Source: OPU3-GD-OMZ sp964515235
GTDB lineage: Bacteria > Pseudomonadota > Gammaproteobacteria > Methylococcales > Methylomonadaceae
NCBI GenBank assembly: GCA_964515235.1
Contig: CAZEVO010000004.1
Span: 1-64,000, forward strand
Reading direction: 5' to 3'
Length of the DNA stretch: 64,000 nucleotides
The position numbers and the translations under genes are program-made. The notes below the pieces were generated by a model. It had not been told where the DNA came from. It did not search any database and saw only the letters and a program-made list of their open reading frames with translations. Shown here piece after piece: positions 33,647-41,323 of this stretch (positions are counted from its first letter, which is position 1; every line of letters starts with the position of its first letter).

Positions 33647-34864
33647 TTAATCTATCTGCTTTGCTGCCAACGCTGGTAAGCCTGACCGAAGTCCCATCGC
33701 ATATTGATTAAACATTTGTTTTAGAAGCCTTGAATTATTAATCACATTCATTCCCGTCGCTCGCAACTGAACAAAAGGTTGGCTATGGATCCCATACATA
33801 CGCTTTAAAAAATCCATCGCTGTCATCATGACTAAATTATCACCTTTCCGCCAGCGCTCGTAACGCCTTAAAACCTGCTCCCCACCCAACAGCCTCCCAC
33901 GCTCTTTTGCTTTTGCTACTAATTCAATGATAGCCGCAGCATCCAGTAATCCGGCATTAGCACCCTGCCCCGCTAAAGGATGCATGGTGTGCGCGGCATC
34001 ACCGACTAGGGCAAAAGCCTTCGCGGTATAACGACTGGCATGTTGAAAATTAAGTGGGAAGGCAGCACGTGCCCCCACAGCGGTTATTTCACCCAACAAC
34101 CCGCTTGAAGCGACCGTTAAAGCGGCTAAAAAATCTGCTTCTGAGCACTCCGTATACGTTTTGGCACTGATGGGATCTAATGTCCAAACTATTGAACTTT
34201 GTCCGTTGTGCAATGGTAAAAACGCTAATGGACCCTCAGTTAAAAACCGCTGCCAAGCCGTCCTCTGATGACTCTTTGCGGTTGATACCGTTGTTACTAA
34301 TCCTTGTTGGTAATATGGCCATCCTTGTACTCCAATACCCATTTGGCATCGCAATTGAGAATGCTGACCATCTGCTGCTATAACCAACTCCGATGTTATG
34401 ATTTTGCCACTCTGTAAGGTTAATTGTCGCCCTAACGAATGCTCTGCTATCGACTCAACAGGATCAGCACAAATTGCTGTGCTTTGGTTAAAATGTTCAA
34501 ATAAGTCCCATAACGCAGCAATAACAACTCTATTTTCTACGATAAAACCCAATTCCTGAAAATGACTTTCTGCACTATCAAAATGCAAACTCCCATGACC
34601 AGCATCATCATAAACGCGCATATCTCGATAAGGACTAACACCACGCTGAACAATACCTGGCCATGCCCCTAACGCCTGCATGATATTAACCGACCCTTGT
34701 GTCAGCGCTGAAACTCGCAGGTCACAGCCACCTAGCGGCCAAGTTCGCGGCGGATCATCGTTATTTATTAAGGCAACTGAAACTCCTGCTCGCGCTAACC
34801 CACACGCAACGGTTGCGCCTACAATGCCGCCACCGACGACAACAACTTCGTACTGATCTACCAC
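33647..34864 (-). CDS. ubiI: Ubiquinone flavin hydroxylase, UbiI-type
   Basis: About 405 residues from the chosen GTG. FAD-binding GGGIVGATVACGLARAG near residue 12, the middle ELVIAADGQHSQLRCQMGI near 160 and the C-terminal FALVGDAAHTMHPLAGQGANAGLLD near 290 are the three motifs of class A flavin monooxygenases. Position after pepP-ubiH matches ubiI (visC), the C5-hydroxylase of ubiquinone synthesis. The frame is open 18 codons upstream to an ATG inside ubiH, but GTG at 34864 is preceded by GGAG in the ubiH end, so it is preferred. The C-terminus is slightly basic and lacks a membrane helix. Confidence 0.85.
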   Translation of the reverse strand: MVDQYEVVVVGGGIVGATVACGLARAGVSVALINNDDPPRTWPLGGCDLRVSALTQGSVNIMQALGAWPGIVQRGVSPYRDMRVYDDAGHGSLHFDSAESHFQELGFIVENRVVIAALWDLFEHFNQSTAICADPVESIAEHSLGRQLTLQSGKIITSELVIAADGQHSQLRCQMGIGVQGWPYYQQGLVTTVSTAKSHQRTAWQRFLTEGPLAFLPLHNGQSSIVWTLDPISAKTYTECSEADFLAALTVASSGLLGEITAVGARAAFPLNFQHASRYTAKAFALVGDAAHTMHPLAGQGANAGLLDAAAIIELVAKAKERGRLLGGEQVLRRYERWRKGDNLVMMTAMDFLKRMYGIHSQPFVQLRATGMNVINNSRLLKQMFNQYAMGLRSGLPALAAKQID

Positions 34865-34868
34865 CTTA

Positions 34869-36080
34869 CTATCTCCGTTTACCAATACGTTGCAATCGAC
34901 CTCCCAGTCCCATAGCATGTTGTGTCACTAAAGATTTAACACTGCTAACATGATCAAGTAAAATTAATGCCGTATTACGTGAAACTGCAACAGGAACCCA
35001 ATCATTAGAAAAAACACGAACTAATCCATCGGTAAAGCTAACAACCTTATCATGGTCAATTTGACGCATTTTTGCATAGTTTTCTAGAAAAGCAGACTCA
35101 CCAATATCACCTTCCTGCTCAGCCTGTTCAATTAACATTTCTGCTAACTGCAATATATCACGTAACCCAAGATTAAAACCCTGCCCAGCCACCGGATGTA
35201 ATTGATGTACTGCATTACCGACAATAACAGCACGCCCCTCAACCATTTTTTCAGCGCGAATAAGGTTCACCGGAAAAGCAAAACGAGGTCCTGCTAACTC
35301 TAATGGCCCCATTCTGTAACCAAAACAATTTTGCAATTCTGCCAGAAAATCGTGATCACTCATTTGAATAAGGTCATCTGCGTTTTCAGTTTTACGCGTC
35401 CAAACAACAGAACTATGGTTTCCTGTTGTTGGCAAAATAGCTAAAGGACCCTCGTCAGTAAAGCGTTCATAAGCAACATTGTCATGCCCTAAAGATGACC
35501 GTACAGTCGTTACAATTGCTTTTTGGTAATACTCCGTCGTCTTTTGCTCAATAGCCAATAATTGCCGAACCGTGGATTGCCCACCATCGGCACCTATCAC
35601 GAGTTTAGCAGTCAAATTCACTGATTTTTGAGCAACTTTAAGATTCACATAGGCGGCCTCATCACTAGACATCAACCCCACAACCCGAGCTGGACAATAG
35701 GTCGTTAATTCAGTTTTACTCGCTTGTTCACTCACATAACTTTCTATATGTTGGGCTGTAATCACATAACCCAATGCCTCAACACCTTCTTTCTCTGCTG
35801 ATAAACGCGTCTTACCAAAATGACCTTGGTCAGAAACATGAATATGTTTAATTGGTGTAGCTGTTTTTTTTATGACTTCCCACAGATCCAAAGCTGCTAA
35901 CATAATGCTCGACCCATAAGCCAACGCCAAAGCACGTTGCCCTATCGGGGCATGCTTTCTTGCTGTAGCTGTTTCAGCTTCAATTAATGCAATCCGCAAA
36001 CCGGAATCTTTTAATGCTAAAGCTAAACAATTACCAGCTAACCCTCCACCGACAATAATTAAGTCATAATCGCAACGCAT
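34869..36080 (-). CDS. ubiH: 2-octaprenyl-6-methoxyphenol hydroxylase UbiH
   Basis: A 403-residue flavin monooxygenase. IIVGGGLAGNCLALALKDSG at residues 8-27 binds FAD, LVIGADGGQSTVRQLLAIE near 160 is the DG motif, and AVIVGNAVHQLHPVAGQGFNLGLRD near 287 is the second FAD motif, with GNA in place of GDA, a UbiH trait. It hydroxylates C1 of the quinone ring. The upstream pepP stop directly abuts the start (one base), so the operon ygfB-pepP-ubiH-ubiI is intact. Confidence 0.9.
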   Translation of the reverse strand: MRCDYDLIIVGGGLAGNCLALALKDSGLRIALIEAETATARKHAPIGQRALALAYGSSIMLAALDLWEVIKKTATPIKHIHVSDQGHFGKTRLSAEKEGVEALGYVITAQHIESYVSEQASKTELTTYCPARVVGLMSSDEAAYVNLKVAQKSVNLTAKLVIGADGGQSTVRQLLAIEQKTTEYYQKAIVTTVRSSLGHDNVAYERFTDEGPLAILPTTGNHSSVVWTRKTENADDLIQMSDHDFLAELQNCFGYRMGPLELAGPRFAFPVNLIRAEKMVEGRAVIVGNAVHQLHPVAGQGFNLGLRDILQLAEMLIEQAEQEGDIGESAFLENYAKMRQIDHDKVVSFTDGLVRVFSNDWVPVAVSRNTALILLDHVSSVKSLVTQHAMGLGGRLQRIGKRR

Positions 36081-37391
36081 TTACCCAACCTGCATTAATG
36101 CTTCAATCTCCTGAATACTTTTAGGTGCTGCATCAGTCAATACTTCACAGCCATTTTCTGTTACCAGAACATCATCCTCTATTCGTATTCCAATACCCCG
36201 CCACTGCGGTGCAACTGAAGTGTCCTCTTGAGGAATATAAAGCCCCGGCTCAATCGTCAAAACCATACCCGACTCTAAAACACGCCACTGCCCGTCTAAT
36301 TTATAATCACCTACATCATGCACATCCATTCCTAACCAATGGCCAATTCGATGCATATAATATGGCTTATAGGCTTCTTCCTCAATTAATTCAGCAATAG
36401 CACCACTTAAAATACCTAAATCCACCAATCCTTTGGTTAACACTTCAATAGCAATATCATGTGAGTAATTCCAAGGTATTCCGGGTTTAACCTGTTCTAT
36501 TGCGGCAAGTTGTGCATCTAAAACTAGTTGATACAATAACTTCTGCGGCTGACTAAAACGACCCGAAACTGGGAAAGTCCGAGTAATATCAGCCGCATAA
36601 TAATTACATTCCGCGCCTGCATCAATTAATAACAAATCTCCGGCTTGTAAACGCGAAGAGTTTTCAGTGTAATGTAGTACACAGGCATTAGCACCACTGG
36701 CCACAATCGAAGGATAAGCCGGCGACCTGAGTCCATGAAACATAAACTCATGAATCAATTCTGCTTCAATCTGAAACTCATATTGACACGACTGACAACT
36801 CCTCATAGCCCGTTTGTGCGCTTTCGTAGAAATTTCAGCTGCTTGACGCATCCACGTTAATTCTTGGGCACTCTTAAAAAGGCGCATCTCATGCAAGACA
36901 TGCTCTAAAGAAACAAATTCGCCCGGCACCTGAATTCCCGAGCGGCTTTTTTCTCTTAAGGTGTTAACCCATTCCAGTATATGATGATTAAGCTCACTAT
37001 CTCGCCCCATGGGATAAAAAACCCGCGCTTTATTCTCTAGTAAGCCCGGTAAAATATCATCCAGATCTTCAATAGGAAAAGCATCATCAGCACCATAATC
37101 TTTAACAGCACCCTCTAAACCAGCATGAGCTCCTTCCCACAATGCCTTTTGCGCATCGAATTCAGAGCAAAATAATAAATATTCACCTTGTAAACGACCA
37201 GGAATGAAAACAGCTACAGAATTGGGCTCGGCAAATCCTGTTAAGTAATAAAAATCACTATCTTGACGAAAAGGATAATCAACGTCTCTGTTGCGATTTT
37301 TTTCAGTCGCACCCGCAACAATAGCGATATTTCCCTCGCCCATCTCTTCCATCATAAAACGCCGTCGGCGTTTAAACTCTTCTTGATTCAT
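36081..37391 (-). CDS. pepP: Xaa-Pro aminopeptidase
   Basis: A 436-residue cytosolic metallopeptidase that removes N-terminal residues before proline. The dimetal ligands are visible: LLLIDAGAECNYYAADITRTFPV near residue 255 (two aspartates), HRIGHWLGMDVHDVG near 348 (histidine), TIEPGLYIP near 385 and GIRIEDDVLV near 407 (two glutamates). The N-terminal domain (RRRRFMMEEMGEGNIAIV) is typical. It is part of the conserved ygfB-pepP-ubiH-ubiI operon. Confidence 0.93.
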   Translation of the reverse strand: MNQEEFKRRRRFMMEEMGEGNIAIVAGATEKNRNRDVDYPFRQDSDFYYLTGFAEPNSVAVFIPGRLQGEYLLFCSEFDAQKALWEGAHAGLEGAVKDYGADDAFPIEDLDDILPGLLENKARVFYPMGRDSELNHHILEWVNTLREKSRSGIQVPGEFVSLEHVLHEMRLFKSAQELTWMRQAAEISTKAHKRAMRSCQSCQYEFQIEAELIHEFMFHGLRSPAYPSIVASGANACVLHYTENSSRLQAGDLLLIDAGAECNYYAADITRTFPVSGRFSQPQKLLYQLVLDAQLAAIEQVKPGIPWNYSHDIAIEVLTKGLVDLGILSGAIAELIEEEAYKPYYMHRIGHWLGMDVHDVGDYKLDGQWRVLESGMVLTIEPGLYIPQEDTSVAPQWRGIGIRIEDDVLVTENGCEVLTDAAPKSIQEIEALMQVG

Positions 37392-37423
37392 ACGTTAATT
37401 ATTTTTTAAAAATCCAGCCAATT

Positions 37424-37948
37424 CTAATGCAATGCCTTGGTGTCATCTTGTTGAGCTAAATCAGAATGGATAACCTGAACAGCCACCCGAACATATTCAA
37501 CCAGTTCGATAAAGGCAGCCTCATCCTCTTCACCTTCCACATCACCGTCTACATGTGTAAATTCAACAATATCCTTTAGTAATTCACCGCTTTCTCCCGG
37601 CCAATCATCTAATGAACGCGTAAAACCCAAACCCAACAAAAAGCCTAAACACCAATGCCTTAAAGCTTCAACACGGTCAGATAAAATCTCATCATCATCA
37701 GGCAATAATAAATCAAACTCAAAACCACCCTCGCTCAACAATTTGGCTGTCTGTTCAAACAACGCCAACAAAGCCAATTTTTCAACATCGGTCAAAGGCT
37801 TTGACTCTGCCAATAATTCTTTTAGCCATAATTCACCTGACACCTGTATATCAACACACAACATTCCAGTTGCAATACCGTGTGCCTCAGCGGCATTTGA
37901 TGTTACACCAGCGTCCATTAGCAATGTATCAAGAGATAAATATGTCAT
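37424..37948 (-). CDS. ygfB: UPF0149 (YgfB/YecA) family protein
   Basis: A 174-residue acidic helical protein. SNAAEAHGIATGMLC near residue 17, FELLLPDDDEILSDRVEALRHWCLGFLLGLG-type sequence near 77-107 (FDLLLPDDDE, ALRHWCLGFLLGLG), and EAAFIELVEYVRVAVQVI near 143 are family signatures. Its first position in the pepP-ubiHI operon matches E. coli ygfB. In Pseudomonas a homologue represses a virulence regulator; a molecular role here is unproven. Confidence 0.9.
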   Translation of the reverse strand: MTYLSLDTLLMDAGVTSNAAEAHGIATGMLCVDIQVSGELWLKELLAESKPLTDVEKLALLALFEQTAKLLSEGGFEFDLLLPDDDEILSDRVEALRHWCLGFLLGLGFTRSLDDWPGESGELLKDIVEFTHVDGDVEGEEDEAAFIELVEYVRVAVQVIHSDLAQQDDTKALH

Positions 37949-38025
37949 AAAATAACGTAAACCTTTTTTTGAACTTTAATAAAGCAGACCCCTTATGCTA
38001 GTATCTAGAGTCTTATTCAGAAAAT

Positions 38026-38286
38026 ATGAGATTTTTCAATATTAACCCTATTCCGCAAGCCATGGTAAGTGAAAATAAGCAACTTAATCAAATTCAAATC
38101 CTTGAAGAAAAACTGGATAGCCTTATTCAAATGTGTAATTCCATTACTGAAGAAAATGAATTGCTTAAAGTCAAACAGGCAGAATTAATACGTGAAAAAT
38201 CTAAGCTAATCGAGAAAACAGTTCTAGCAAAAACAAAAGTTGAAGCCATGATAACACGACTCAAATCAATGGAGCATATGTCATGA
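38026..38286 (+). CDS. ZapB-like coiled-coil protein (TIGR02449 type)
   Basis: An 86-residue protein dominated by a heptad coiled coil (about 20-80: QIQILEEKLDSLIQMCNSIT, then ENELLKVKQAELIREKSKLI). A short gene of this type precedes zapA in many gammaproteobacteria. It overlaps zapA by four bases (ATGTCATGA). A role as a division partner of ZapA/FtsZ is inferred from context and shape. A second ATG at 38062 (MVSENKQLNQ) might be the true start. Confidence 0.8.
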   Translation: MRFFNINPIPQAMVSENKQLNQIQILEEKLDSLIQMCNSITEENELLKVKQAELIREKSKLIEKTVLAKTKVEAMITRLKSMEHMS

Positions 38287-38579
38287 CAAAAAACTGTTCT
38301 GTTTCACTATCAATTCTCGGAAAAGAATATAAAGTTTCGTGCACAACTGAAGAAAAAGATAACCTTACAGAATCAGCACAACGACTGGATCAAAAAATGC
38401 GTGAAATTAGAGATTCTGGAAAAGTCACCAACGCAGAAAGAGTTGCCGTTATGGCTGCTCTAAATCTAGTCCATGATACCGACCCAACTACAGTTAAAAA
38501 CCCACAACTAAACCTTGAAATAGACCGCCATCTATTACGATTACAAAAAAAAATAGATAGTACACTAGAAAAAGTTTAA
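38283..38579 (+). CDS. zapA: Cell division protein ZapA
   Basis: A 98-residue FtsZ-bundling protein. VSLSILGKEYKVSCTTEEKDNLTESAQRLDQKMREIRDSG (shown in parts here; residues 7-46) holds the globular head, and the C-terminal third forms the coiled coil (LEIDRHLLRLQKKIDSTLEKV). It is followed by 6S RNA, the classic gammaproteobacterial order. It is translationally coupled to the coiled-coil gene upstream. Confidence 0.9.
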   Translation: MTKNCSVSLSILGKEYKVSCTTEEKDNLTESAQRLDQKMREIRDSGKVTNAERVAVMAALNLVHDTDPTTVKNPQLNLEIDRHLLRLQKKIDSTLEKV

Positions 38580-38609
38580 TTTCCCTTTCCTGTCAATCAT
38601 CAACTGCGT

Positions 38610-38615
38610 TAGAAT
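38610..38615 (+). promoter_or_regulatory. -10 element of the 6S RNA promoter
   Basis: TAGAAT at 38610-38615 places transcription start about seven bases later, at 38622, which is exactly where the 6S closing stem begins. No strong -35 box is seen upstream (TTCCTG at 38587-38592 is a weak candidate at 17 bases spacing). Confidence 0.5.
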
Positions 38616-38621
38616 GAGCTC

Positions 38622-38801
38622 GTGTCTCCTGTAGCAACCGAGGCGTATTTGGTCTTCTTGGGCTTAGATACAACTTTAGGGTACAGAAATAGATCATGGT
38701 GTGCATGTCCGTTAACGGAAAGCCTAATTGCTCTATAATGTTCCCACTTGAACCGCTGGTTCAAGAACAAAAATACGAAACGGTGCACATGGGAGACACC
38801 G
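38622..38801 (+). ncRNA. ssrS: 6S RNA
   Basis: A roughly 180-nt RNA downstream of zapA. Its ends pair: GTGTCTCC (38622-38629) with GGAGACAC (38792-38799). Near the 3' side CTTGAACC (38747-38754) and GGTTCAAG (38758-38765) form the conserved hairpin found in E. coli 6S RNA, followed by an A-rich strand. The length matches E. coli (183 nt). 6S RNA binds the sigma-70 holoenzyme as a promoter mimic in stationary phase. The usual following gene for 5-formyltetrahydrofolate cyclo-ligase is absent; 38802-38956 holds no gene that I can support. Confidence 0.88.
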
Positions 38802-38956
38802 CATATAAATATTATTACGCTTCAGCAGTAACTAATACCATCACACCTAGTGTTTCAAACTCAACCTGAAGTCTTGATGGCTAATATCAGTATCGGATAG
38901 AATTAGCCCATGCCTATTTAAGCAATGCTTTATTTACCTTCTGGTCACATTTACGG

Positions 38957-39952
38957 CTAACCTAACAACCTTTTCGCATGCTCAATAACAGCCATTTCTG
39001 GAATTTCAGAAATAGAAAAATCTTGCTTATTAAGCTTTAGAGGATTAACCGTAGAGGGCGATTTGATGGCTACATTTATTTCAGTTTGATAAATACGACT
39101 AACTGGCGTAGGTCCAAACAAGGTGATTGAAGGCTTATTGAACCCCCAAGCCATATGCGTTGGACCGGTATCATTTCCAATCATTAAATCTGTATTTGCT
39201 ATCACCGCCTTTAACGCATTCATGGATAATTTAGGCAAAACCTTTGCAAATATCGAACGCTGCGCAATCCAATCTGCCCGTTCTTTTTCTTGCGCTGTTC
39301 CCCAGAGTATTAAGCAATTTTGCTGTAATCCCTCTATCACCCCAAGAAAATTTTCTTTAGGGTAATTTCTACTCTCCCAAGTTGAGCCAATCGCAAAAAC
39401 AATATTCTTTTTTGTCTGAGACAGATACTTGACATAAACATCACTACACGGCTGATAAAACAAAAAAGGGCGCTTATTGACGATCAGATCCTCACAAACC
39501 CGAAAACCCAGCGGCTCGGTCATCACTTGAACATTTCGGTCAATCGTATTCCCCTCATATGGACTGCTAATGCTTATGTTATAAAACATTGCAGCTAGAC
39601 TTTCACGCACAGAAAACCTGTCAAAGCCTGCCGTATTTTTCCCCAATAACCGACTCACCACCGCTGATTTTATTAAACCCTGCGCATCTATAATGCAGTC
39701 GTAGTTATTTTCTGAAAAACTTTTTAGCTGCTTAAATTGCTTAAAAATACCTCTTTGATTGTTTTTTAATGCCTTTAAATTAACCACATTAACTTGGTCA
39801 ATATCAGGATTGTTTGCCAATAATTCAGCGAATGCAGCCTCTACAAACCAATCAATTTGAATATCCTTAATATGGCTCTTTAAAAACTGCAACGCAACCA
39901 TAGCATGGACAATATCACCCAATGCGGATAACTTAACAATGGCAATTTTCAC
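38957..39952 (-). CDS. waaC: Lipopolysaccharide heptosyltransferase I
   Basis: A 331-residue glycosyltransferase of family GT9 that adds the first heptose to Kdo2-lipid A. The catalytic aspartate is in IVKLSALGDIVHAMVAL near residue 13; IDAQGLIKSAVVSRL near 89, FAIGSTWESRNYPKENF near 190 and the nucleotide-sugar site IGNDTGPTHMAWGF near 258 are intact. The gene order ilvE-waaF-waaC is that of Pseudomonas. It overlaps the waaF remnant by four bases. Since waaF is broken, this enzyme may now make the terminal core sugar unless a second WaaF exists elsewhere. Confidence 0.88.
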   Translation of the reverse strand: MKIAIVKLSALGDIVHAMVALQFLKSHIKDIQIDWFVEAAFAELLANNPDIDQVNVVNLKALKNNQRGIFKQFKQLKSFSENNYDCIIDAQGLIKSAVVSRLLGKNTAGFDRFSVRESLAAMFYNISISSPYEGNTIDRNVQVMTEPLGFRVCEDLIVNKRPFLFYQPCSDVYVKYLSQTKKNIVFAIGSTWESRNYPKENFLGVIEGLQQNCLILWGTAQEKERADWIAQRSIFAKVLPKLSMNALKAVIANTDLMIGNDTGPTHMAWGFNKPSITLFGPTPVSRIYQTEINVAIKSPSTVNPLKLNKQDFSISEIPEMAVIEHAKRLLG

Positions 39953-40356
39953 AAGTTAAAAGCCATTATTTCAGAAAGAACATCGTCAGGCGTCATTTCA
40001 GTTAAACAAGGCTCAGATGGTTTTTGTAAAGGCACAATGCTAGCTACTTGAGGTAATGGTGGGGCAAATTCAAGACCTGAAAAACCATAAAGAGCAACCA
40101 GAGGTTTATTTAAAATAGCAACCTGCATCGATCTTGAATCATTACTCACAGCCACATCATCCCATGATAATAAATTAATAAATTCGGCTAGCTTTACCTT
40201 TACAACTTCTGCAAAATGTGCGGACAGGCAATCTCCAACTGCTAGTCCCAAAGCGACAAAACCCTGTACGGCCATCAAGACAGACTGACTAACCTCTGGC
40301 ATACGCGCCAACAATGGAAACGTCCATGCCGGCGCCACAACCAAAACTTTATTCAA
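39949..40356 (-). pseudogene. waaF: Collapsed heptosyltransferase II gene (waaF remnant)
   Basis: A 135-codon frame that reads like the two ends of WaaF joined together. The N-terminal part (VVAPAWTFPLLARMPEVSQSVLM) matches about residues 35-60 of WaaF. The C-terminal half (LSWDDVAVSNDSRSMQVAIL, then KPLVALYGFSGLEFAPPLP) matches the nucleotide-sugar-binding end. The first 35 or so residues, with the catalytic site, and about 170 to 180 residues in the middle are missing. The conserved NDSGxMHVA has become NDSRSMQVA, losing the glycine and histidine. It begins at a TTG beside the ilvE stop. It lies exactly where waaF is expected between ilvE and waaC, so it is a decayed original rather than a new gene. 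Confidence 0.85.
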
Positions 40357-40369
40357 GTCATCGACTCCA

Positions 40370-41293
40370 TTAATTTACATAATCCAGCCAATCCTGATGA
40401 TCATTCCGACGTCCGCCAACATAATCAAAATATAAAGCCTGAATCTGTTCAGTAATAGCGCCTCTTGTACCGTTTCCAATCAATCTCCCATCGTACTCCC
40501 GAATCGGAGTGACTTCTGCTGCTGATCCAGTAAAAAAAGCCTCATCAGCCACATAAACTTCATCACGAGAAATACGCTTTTCTATAACCTCATAGCCATG
40601 CTCTCTAGCAATCGTCATAATAGTTTCCCGTGTAATTCCTTCCAAAGCTGATGTAGTTTCAGGTGTGAAAATCTTACCATTACGAATAATAAATAAGTTC
40701 TCACCACTGCCTTCGGCTACGAACCCCTCATGATCTAACAATAGAGCTTCGTCATAACCGGTCGACAACGCTTCTTGTAATGCTAAAATTGAATTGATGT
40801 AATTACCATTTGCTTTTGCTTTACACATGGTACTATTCACATGATTACGCGTATATGACGACGTTCTGATCCGAATACCCTTTTCAAGATTTTCATCACC
40901 TAAATACGCCCCCCATTCCCAGGCAGCCACCATAACATGAACCTTTAAATTATCGGCTCGAAGTCCCATTCCTTCTGACCCATAAAAACACATGGTTCGA
41001 ATATAAGCACTGTCAAGTTGATTCAAACTGATCGCCTCTCGTTGCGCCTTGTTTAATTCATCTTTAGTAAAAGGTACATTCATCATCAAAATCTGTGCTG
41101 ACCTAAATAACCGGTCCGTATGTTCTCGAAGCTTAAAAATGGCTGCACCCTTATCGGTGTTATACGCTCTAATACCTTCAAAAACACCAGCGCCATAATG
41201 TAAAGTATGCGTTAATACATGCACTTTCGCTTCACGCCAAGGTAGCCACTCTCCATCCATCCAGATAACACCATCTCTGTCATCCATCGTCAT
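40370..41293 (-). CDS. ilvE: Branched-chain amino-acid aminotransferase
   Basis: About 307 residues from the chosen ATG. A fold-type IV PLP enzyme: WMDGEWLPWREAKVHVLTHTLHYGAGVFEGIRAY near the start (in parts), CKAKANGNYINSILALQEAL near 160 with the PLP lysine, and LLDHEGFVAEGSGENLF near 190. FTGSAAEVTPIREYDGR near 255 binds the cofactor phosphate. It transaminates leucine, isoleucine and valine. GTG at 41308 is possible, but ATG at 41293 has GGGAG seven bases upstream. It lies 30 bases after glnE on the same strand. Confidence 0.92.
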   Translation of the reverse strand: MTMDDRDGVIWMDGEWLPWREAKVHVLTHTLHYGAGVFEGIRAYNTDKGAAIFKLREHTDRLFRSAQILMMNVPFTKDELNKAQREAISLNQLDSAYIRTMCFYGSEGMGLRADNLKVHVMVAAWEWGAYLGDENLEKGIRIRTSSYTRNHVNSTMCKAKANGNYINSILALQEALSTGYDEALLLDHEGFVAEGSGENLFIIRNGKIFTPETTSALEGITRETIMTIAREHGYEVIEKRISRDEVYVADEAFFTGSAAEVTPIREYDGRLIGNGTRGAITEQIQALYFDYVGGRRNDHQDWLDYVN

Positions 41294-41323
41294 TATTTTT
41301 TCTCCCACCTTATAATCCTTAAA

